This document shows, in pieces, positions 10,801-20,129 of a stretch of 23,572 bases of DNA (positions are counted from its first letter, which is position 1; every line of letters starts with the position of its first letter). The notes beneath the pieces were generated by a model. The model made no database searches, had not been told where the DNA came from, and worked only from the letters and a program-made list of their open reading frames with translations. The DNA is taken from the NCBI GenBank assembly GCA_020650975.1, contig JAIPMN010001713.1:1-23572 (forward strand), in the 5' to 3' direction. A program made the position numbers and the translations under genes. The stretch is from Apostichopus californicus. Lineage: Eukaryota; Echinodermata; Holothuroidea; Aspidochirotida; Stichopodidae.

Positions 10801-13800
10801 TAATACTCACATGTGAGCATCAACCAATTAAGGTCTTTAACAATATATAATGTTCTGCCAAAATGTTCTGATACCCAGAAAGAACAGTCTTGCTATGAGG
10901 AATACAGTCACATTAAGCTCTATAAACACATGGACATCTTCTTTGACCTAGTTACACTAACAAATCAGCTCTGCCACCTATCACACCTTTGACAATTAAC
11001 AAACAGCTCTGGCACCGATCACTGCAAACTCAGAGATTATCGCCAATTTTGAGACCATTTGAGACAAACCCCTTGATGCTCAGTGTGTGACATCTGACAA
11101 TGGCCAAGTATGTTAAAGTCACCCAGCATAGGAGTATTAACTCTCTTAAAAAGATGTCATGTTCTGAAATCAATAAGATCCAAGGGGCACACCTTACTTG
11201 ATTTAAGCCCATTAAAACATTGTCATTTCATATTTAGCAACAGAAAATGTATGTCCGCAGTGTTTATTACCTTGTGCAGTATTATCGAAACCACTAAATG
11301 TATCTGCTCGTTTTGGAAGTGCCATAGTCTGGTGGAGTAAACTCTCCCTCTCTCCAGCACTGCTTGCACTTCTACCAACCAATAAGTTGGGGTTTTCAAG
11401 ATATGCCAAGGACTGCAGGGATGATGCTGTAACAAAATTCAATTGTAAAATGAGAGGTTTACAATCCACTTCCTTCCATCTATAAAGCTGTTTCTTTTGG
11501 AAGGATCATTTGTTACGGGTGAGAACAAATTGATATTTCAGGCCACTCACTCATATAAACTTTCTATTACATGGGAGTTCAACATAGATCACATCACAGG
11601 ATCTGCACATTATCATGAACGATACTCTTCTGTGTCTTTAGGATAGACTTCCACGCTCATTTATCAATCATTCAGCTGTACAGTGAGTTCAATTCATTAT
11701 TTCTATAAGGACACATGAGCTCCTCTATCAGACTTGGTTCTGAAAGTAACCTATACAGTTCCCTATTACAGGGTAGTGAGCCCAACTCATTGTTCCTCCA
11801 TAGGAAACATGAGCACCTCTAACAGACTTGGTTCTTAAAGTACCCTATATGGTTCCCTATTACAGGGTACTGAAAAACATTGTGGGCCAAAGACAATTTG
11901 CATGTAGGCCAGCCAAACTTAGATGTTTTCACCCTTTCATCAATTAAAAATATCCAAGTATTCCAGCTTGTCTTTGATACATTATACACATTGCTTCATA
12001 TTTTATAGCTTTCAAAACCTCTGTGCGATTACAAAAACAAAGGCTATCAAATATACCAAAGTCAGTCATATTTCATTCATAGTACCCAAGGTTTAGCTAA
12101 ATTCCACCAAAGACCACAACAGAAAATAGACAAATCATCTGTCTCCTTACCTTGGCATCCTGATAATTATTGTTATCACCCATTTATGAGTAAAAAATGA
12201 AAGGAAGAAAGATTTATGCAATCAGTAACGACAATAATTAGGAATGGTTAGGACAAATTTCTTAATAAAATAGATCCTGTGAGAGCAGTAACTGATTCTG
12301 GCTTATTACTCACCTTCCCTGATAGCTGCCTGAAGTACATCTTTGGCTTGGTCTAAGTTAGAATCACTATCAGCTGCTCTCACCTGCTAACAGAGCAAGA
12401 ATAAAGAGACCTTTACTCAATAACTCAAGATGACAGTATGTTATAAACTATAGTGCAGTACAGTAGTAACTAATCTAATCGTACAGCAGGGCAAGAACAC
12501 AGATAGTGTCAGCTTTCAGCCTACACTTCAGTACAGTAGTAACTAATCTATAATCAACATTGAACTACTGAGCACTTGCTACGGATGCTTTCAGTAACTA
12601 AATCTTGAAAAGATATTCTGGAGGCTAAAGTTGATTGCCTTACAAAATTGCTGAAAACCACATGAAGCTTTGAAGAGCATTTGTCCAGTTGGCTTCACCA
12701 ACCCCGTCTAACTTCCTGGAGAAGTTGAAGGTTTAGCCATTCAAAAAATGTCACATTCCATCAAACATATCTCGCTTAAGGGACAAGATATTGAGATGGG
12801 CTTTTCAACTAAGCAGTGTGGAATATTTTTCTCTTCGATATAAATTCCACATTGTTTGTCACGAGAAAATTCTTTAACTAACTGTCGACACAATATACAC
12901 ACATGGAAGCAGCAACCTGACAATTAACAAGCCAAAAAGAAGAATTTCTGATGAGAATAGACCATAAAATAGTCCAAACAGACTCCACTCAGCTAGATTA
13001 CGGGTAATATATTCATGACAGTACCTTCACTTAGAACCTCACTGATTTCTAGTCAGTGTCTAAAGACACAAATATCTCGTTACCACTCTTCACCTACAGT
13101 GCAGGATCATCTTTTTAATCTCTTAAGTCAAAGTTTGCAGACAAACCTGTACAGAAATATCTTCCCTGCTGACAGCTAATTCATGGAGTTCTTTCATCAT
13201 TTTGATCTTTGTGGCAATAATATCCTCCAGAACTTCATCTTTCTCCTTCATTTCCTCTGCAGATAGCAAGAAAGCAAAACCTTTTATTAGTTCTCAGATT
13301 CGGTAGCATCCAATGGGATTGATGGTGTAGCTTCTACTAGATAAGAGTCATGTCACTGTTCACTCTCCCGATTGCAGTTCTTGTCTAAAAATAACCCAAA
13401 GGACCCCCCTCCTTCCCATCTCACCTCCAAATACTCTTTTGTTGAATATATATTAATCTTAGGTTTTTTCGTATTTAACTTTATCTTTTCTTTTGTGCTT
13501 GTTGATGGCACATTATTTCATAACTAATATTAAGTTATGTATACTTTGCCCAGGACTACTCCTAAGTTGTCAGAATACCTCTCTATACCTTGTTTAATAT
13601 CTGCTGGTGTAAATAGTCACAGCAGCCTCTTATTCTTGTTAGTTTTTTGGGATGTTAATGAAAATGAGACAGAACCACAGTAAAATCAATGTTGAGATAG
13701 TGCTAGTATGTGTGGCATATCATATTAATACTTAGACATTATTTACCCAACAGTCTGGTCATTTTTTTGAGTTTATCCTCTGCTGCTTTCCTCTCATCTT

Positions 13801-16800
13801 CTGCTGTCTCTTCTTTGATGGGACAGTTGAGCACTGCATGTTCGATGGCTTCCTTCCACTCATTCCTGTGCTTAGTTGTCTTACAGGTAATCTCATACAT
13901 CTCTGGCCCCTTCTTGTATCGACTGATGATGTAAATACTCTTATTGTCTATTGCAACATCTCTGACCATTAGATTCTCCAAACTTATTACAGGAGGCTGT
14001 CAAACAGATCAAAACAATACATGAAATATAACCAACAAGCTTGATCCCATCCTTGATAAACAGATTAGATGGCAGCAATCATCTATGGAAATAACACTGG
14101 AATACAATCTTAACATTTCCCAGTTGCTATAAAATACAAACCAATATGTCCATATACAATTGAAGCTGTGTGATAAGTGAACTATCTATAATAGAGAATA
14201 ATTGCAATAACTTAAAACATGAAGAAGTTAAATAACTACTGACAATAACTTAATGATGAATATTTTGTAATATTGAAATTGCTTGGTTACAGACAGCGAG
14301 GGACAAACAAAAATATTTGATCCCAAACCAGCAAACCTACCTTATTGTCTTGAGCAGCAAAGGTGTATTTCTGGTTATTTTCACTCAATAGTAACAGAAG
14401 ATCAGAAACCAGAACCACATGAACCTCTGTTAACCTGCCTCGTGCAGACTTCCAGTAAACCTCACCTTCTTTGATTAGTTTACGATTGCTGGAGAGAAGA
14501 TCGGATTTCTAGAGATAGAAAGAGAGAGTATGAAGCACTTAGATGCAACAATATTTAAATCATACAGTCAATGCATCCAATACTGATGTTTCATGCAAAC
14601 TTCATGCAAAAGAGTATTTCTATTATGGTAACCAAGTACAGATAAAGTCTTGAGAACTGCAAGGCAAAGTTGCGATTCACACTGTCCCATAGTGGTCATG
14701 TTTCCTTTCATATATGTAGTTTCTTCATTGTCGATCTTAAGACTCTTATTGTTAAGTTCTCTTTTATCTTTGAAAATCTCTTCAATTCTTAGCTTTGATT
14801 GATCATCTTATGGTAACATTAGATATAAAATTATTGTATACTATGCTTCTCCATTATATGCTATGTACTGTTTTCTGTTTGTGCAAGCTGCTATTAAATG
14901 ATAGTGCGAAAATCATGCTGTTACTCATCTCCATGGTAACTCATGTCACAATGTTCCACAGATCTGTTGATTCATTTTAGTAAACAACTCTGTGTCATAA
15001 AATGTCAGCATGAAATCTTCAACACTCCGTAACATTGCAATTACTTTACAATTCAAACTGGACCCAGGATCCTTTCCTCCCATAAAATACATAGTAGCAG
15101 AACTGCAGACTCACAGGATCCTGCTGCTAGACACTAACCTTGAATTTCTTGCCATTTTTCAGGGGTGCTGTTGATCTAGCTTCAACCTTGTTGTATATTT
15201 CTATCAGCCTCTGCCATTTCTCATGTTCTTGGACTTGAAAATCAACTTCATTACAAATGCCCTGTGGAATGCAAAAACATAACATTCAACATCTTTCTAC
15301 AGCAGGGATGTTTCTCCAAATGACATTTCCCACAGCTTATCAATTCAAATTCCCAAGAAAAAGACTTACAAGAGTAGGGGAAGAAGACGAAGACCGGGGG
15401 GTGGGGGGGGGTGGGGGGCAGGACTTGGTGTAGGTGTCTATCACCAGTGTCTCAGTGATTGCTATCAAAACCAACCTTGAGATGAGAGATAAGGACCACC
15501 ACTTAAATCTTTAGTAAAACTGCTATATCTCTCTATGTAACTCTCTATGTAACTCTATATACCAAAGTCAACAATTTGGTTACTGTTAGGTCAATAAATA
15601 AGTGAACGTCTTTAGTAAAACGTGTTTATCTACAGGTGGAACTAGAAGCTACAAATTGATTCATTTTGTTTGTTCATGTGTTATATGTTTTATATAGGTT
15701 TACAACAGGTGGCCGGCATTTGTAAGGTGGGTTGATGGTCTTGCACATTATTCAGCTTAACTAGCTTATGAAAAAGTCACCCAATCCTTAAACCACCACC
15801 ACAGGCCTGTATGACCAAGATGATAAGCACAGAGCACTGTTGCAGTTTTCTCCCTTTTTTACAGCTTCAAGAGAATTATGAGATAATTTAATATATCAGC
15901 TCCCAGAGCTTGGTTTACATTAACATATCAGAATACTTGGATGAGTGTTCTTGTTATATTCATCCAATTCAAGGATGACTTCACTACTTACCTTGATCAA
16001 GCCCAGAGCTTTCTCTAAATTAGCTAAATCCTGCTTGTCTGCCTTTGCAGCTGAAAATGAGCAAAAATTAAGACAAGAGATTCAAATGTTGCAGTACTAA
16101 TATTAAAATCTAACAATAAATATGAAATTAGTAATAGATGTAGTTTATCAAGGGAGAATATATTAAGATCATTGTAGACATTCACTCACCGCCAATGCAA
16201 TTATTCCTCAAAGAGATCTTAATTGGTCATAATTTGGTAAACCAAAAGCATAATTATGTTCGATTTTGCTGAATTATTTGATATTGCAGTAAGTCTAACA
16301 CAATACTGATAGACCACCCATGCATGAGTCATCAAATATAGTACACAACATCCCCATACAAGGTAAGACAGATGCAAACATGAGTCACATGACAATTAGA
16401 TAATGAGTTCTACCGTTCCATACGTTATTCAGAGCTCTATTGGTTTCGGTATGATGCAGAGGACAGATATTTGCAGCAAAATTTACTCAAACAGGAATCA
16501 GTAATTTATACACATCTACTTGATAGTAGTCTCATTGTGTCTCAACTTTGGTTTTTGAGTTCACTGATATGGAATTGAGAAAATGAACTTTTATTGATCA
16601 TCACAGTAGAGAACAGATACACTTTGTGGTACATACTATCTTGATTATAATAATTAATGGCAGCTGCACTAGGACACTGCTTACCCTTGCTAGGTTTAAT
16701 GAGTGCTTCTATTAGTAACTGGTATTTGGTTAGTCTATGACTGACGGACAGGATACACTCTGGTATGGACCAACGCCGACACACAGCATTCAAACTGCAT

Positions 16801-19800
16801 TTCTGTGGAAATAGACCATCATCAAAATATGTCAGTAGTTGAGAATGGTTGAAACGAAGAATTCCTGTAGGTGTCTTTTCTAAGCTGTCTGCAGGTTTGA
16901 TATATGCTCAAATGTAGTAGATGTTGAATATGGGATGCTCATGTAAATTATAACCTTAAACTGATTATTTAACATATTCAAATGGTAGACAACATTCACT
17001 GCTTAATTGATGTTTCATCTGTTGGTTAAACCTCAGTAATCCTGAGCATATCCTATCCACTGCCAGGATAAAATTCCATTAAATATTTGAAAATCAAGGA
17101 TATCTCCAAACCTCAGCTGAAAAACTCCAGCTGAGGTTCCTTATCCCTGAATCGTGACTGCATGTTTATTCATTTTTCCATCAAATTGCAAGGTGATACA
17201 CATTCAGGTAATTTATTTGACTGATATTCTATTATTTGATTGATTCAGGAGAGAACAAATTCTGTTTGGAATGGAATTAAACTTAATATTTCCAAGTTCT
17301 TTCAGGATACTAAAACATCATTCTCTTTGGCTTGATCAGGTAACACAAAACTGAGCTAGCTTCCCCTTATTCCACATGATCAACCTGTATATAAGCACTT
17401 GACCACACAACTTAAATACTGGTAAAACACACAAAGTATACACACTGTACGATACACAAAGTATACACACTGTACGACACACAAAGTATACACACTGAAT
17501 GAAACACAAAGTGTACACACTGAATGAAACACAAAGTATACACACTGAATGAAATACACGAAGTATACACACTGTACGACACATGAAGTATACACACTGT
17601 ACGACACACAAAGTATACACCCAATGAAACACAAAGTATACACACGCAATGTAACACAAGAAAGTATACACTGTGTGTCATACAAAGTATACACACTGAA
17701 TGAAACACAAAGTATACACACTGTATGACACAAACACTTTATGACTCACAAAATAAAGTCAGGTAAATCCATAACTAGACACTACACCATCAACTGACGA
17801 TGCTTATTCCACCTTCCATGCAAGTCCTTAGCTTTATGATTTATTAATTTAACTTTGCTATTTTCCACTACTTTACATTAATCATGACAGCCTTCGAGAT
17901 TCGACTGATTCCTCCCCCCTCTACTTAATCAATCCACAATGTTTCTTGTATGTCTGTTCAGATGAATGGCTCAGTGCAAGGAAAGTTAACTCTTCAAGGT
18001 ATTCTAGAAATCATTCTCAGTTGTTACCTCCTTGGTACAGAAATAGATATATTGATGACTAACCTTAATAAATTGCTGGAATTTCCGTTCTGTCTTCTGT
18101 AGGTCTTTGTAAACACTCACAGCTTCTTTCTGATGGCAACAGAGATGTCCATATGCTGTCTTCATTCTATCACCATTCTCACCTTCAAACTGACAAGTTC
18201 AAACACAACATTCCATATTAAGCATTATTTCAAATTAGAAATGTTTTTAAACATAACTTAAAGGAATAAAGGTATAATTTGCTTTATTTCTGTAATTGTC
18301 GTCTTGTACTTGGGATGGACAAAGGCTCCATCTACATAGTAGCTGCATGGCTTCCTATGTGAACACAGACAATGTCTGAAAATTCATACCAAATGAGGAA
18401 ATGTACATGTCATTCACGCATAACACTGGGAAGTTTTAGACAGCTGTACGTCACTTCTTAGATGACAGAAACTAGTGTAAATGTAATAAATTTCTTCTTA
18501 CTGCCAAAGATACCTGATACTTAAGTCTTAACAGTAAGTAGAAATAGCACCTCTGCCATAATTCTCAGATGCAAGTATGCTAAGGTAAGTTGGCATTGAA
18601 TGATTTGTAGTATTTAAGTGTTATTAGTATGCAGAGAAGACAGATTGTTGGCAACATCTGCTGCAGTACTTAGCAAATACATGATATGGTCGGTGCTCCA
18701 GTGCATTTGCATGTTGGGAGACATAACCATTGAAAAACGACTACTTGCAGATTTTGTATGAATCTGTTTTCAACGAATAGTTGTGATCAGTGACCCTGAT
18801 GAAGACTGACAATGCTCTACTGCCTGTAGAATCAATACACAATGACAGTGCTTACCTCACTGGAAACCATATAAGTGAACTGGAAGAAAACTACTGAGTA
18901 CTAAAACCAATGAGTCACACTCAACCATCTGCATCATGCAATTTAAAAGTCACAATAATTATCATGCACTGATAAACTGAACATTAGCTGAAGGAGCTGT
19001 AGACTGCCTGTATATTGTACATGCCTGTATATTGTGCAATCGAGAATCAAAATGATAGGAAGACAAACATCACAGAGAGCTATATCCCTTTTGCTGCTTT
19101 TATTTTTTTAATTCTTACACACAACCAATCTTAGCTGATTGCTCTGAAGGATGATTCCAAAGATTTAATCCTCAGTTACTTTGCCATGAGGCTCCTCGCA
19201 GAGAGAACACAGAAATACTGACTAGGACATAATGTATAAAGGCTGACAATGTTACTCCATTCTCACCTACATAGACTACAAACTTTACAAAGGTATCATG
19301 AGTCCATCACATCAGGAATTTTAACTCTTCCTGTCACAGTTTAATGCTAGTTTGCTGACTTTTTTAATTATTGCATAAGACATCTTTTCATATAAACCTT
19401 GACATATAAACCTGTTTAAAAAACATTTTATACAAAGTATTTTCTGTTAAAGTTGCATGTTTATTGAATTTGTTACAACTTCAGGGAACCAGAACTTGGC
19501 CAAGTAAGGGAAGACCAGGTTCAGAAAAAAAAAAACATTTATTGCAAACAACAATTCCTGTATTAGATTAAACAGTTAATACATGGTTTATTAAGTTGGC
19601 ACCAAAAAGTTGTGAACATATAAGTCTGTGTTTGTGAATTGTAAACACATATACCTTACATATTCATTCAATAACAGTGTACATATACATACATGCTGTC
19701 TCACAGGTTTCCTTGTGGAACGTAATCCAGATACATATTTATCTTAATATTTCATCAATGAATTTCCTGCTCACCTGTTTACAGAGCACATCTCCAATCT

Positions 19801-20086
19801 TTTCCACTGCCAGTGCTTCTGACTGTCTGGTTTTGAGTGATTCATAGAAGGTACTGGCAATCTCCACCAGCTCATCCAGCATAGGGAACACTTTACTGAC
19901 TATACTCTGATCCATGCTTAATTCATGCGTCATACCATAGCTGAATATCTGAATAATCCAGAAACAAATTACCAACATACATTGAAATCTATTACAACTA
20001 GTGTTGCACACAATACTGATACCAGGAACAATAAAAATAAAAATAATAATTATAATAAAAATAATAATTATAATAAAAATAATAAT

Positions 20087-20129
<43 letters not shown>

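Noticed and set aside
11223-11435. Two other overlapping frames at exon 12 (minus) and a plus ORF at 11110-11340
   Set aside because: Only the frame giving PKRADTFSGFD continues correctly into exons 11 and 13 and carries the family motif.
13710-13934. Plus ORF of 74 codons opposite exon 9
   Set aside because: Antisense shadow of the PH-domain exon.
17336-17733. Three overlapping minus ORFs of 98-117 codons rich in Cys, Tyr and Val
   Set aside because: They are translations of the 25-bp minisatellite in its three frames, with no independent coding signal.
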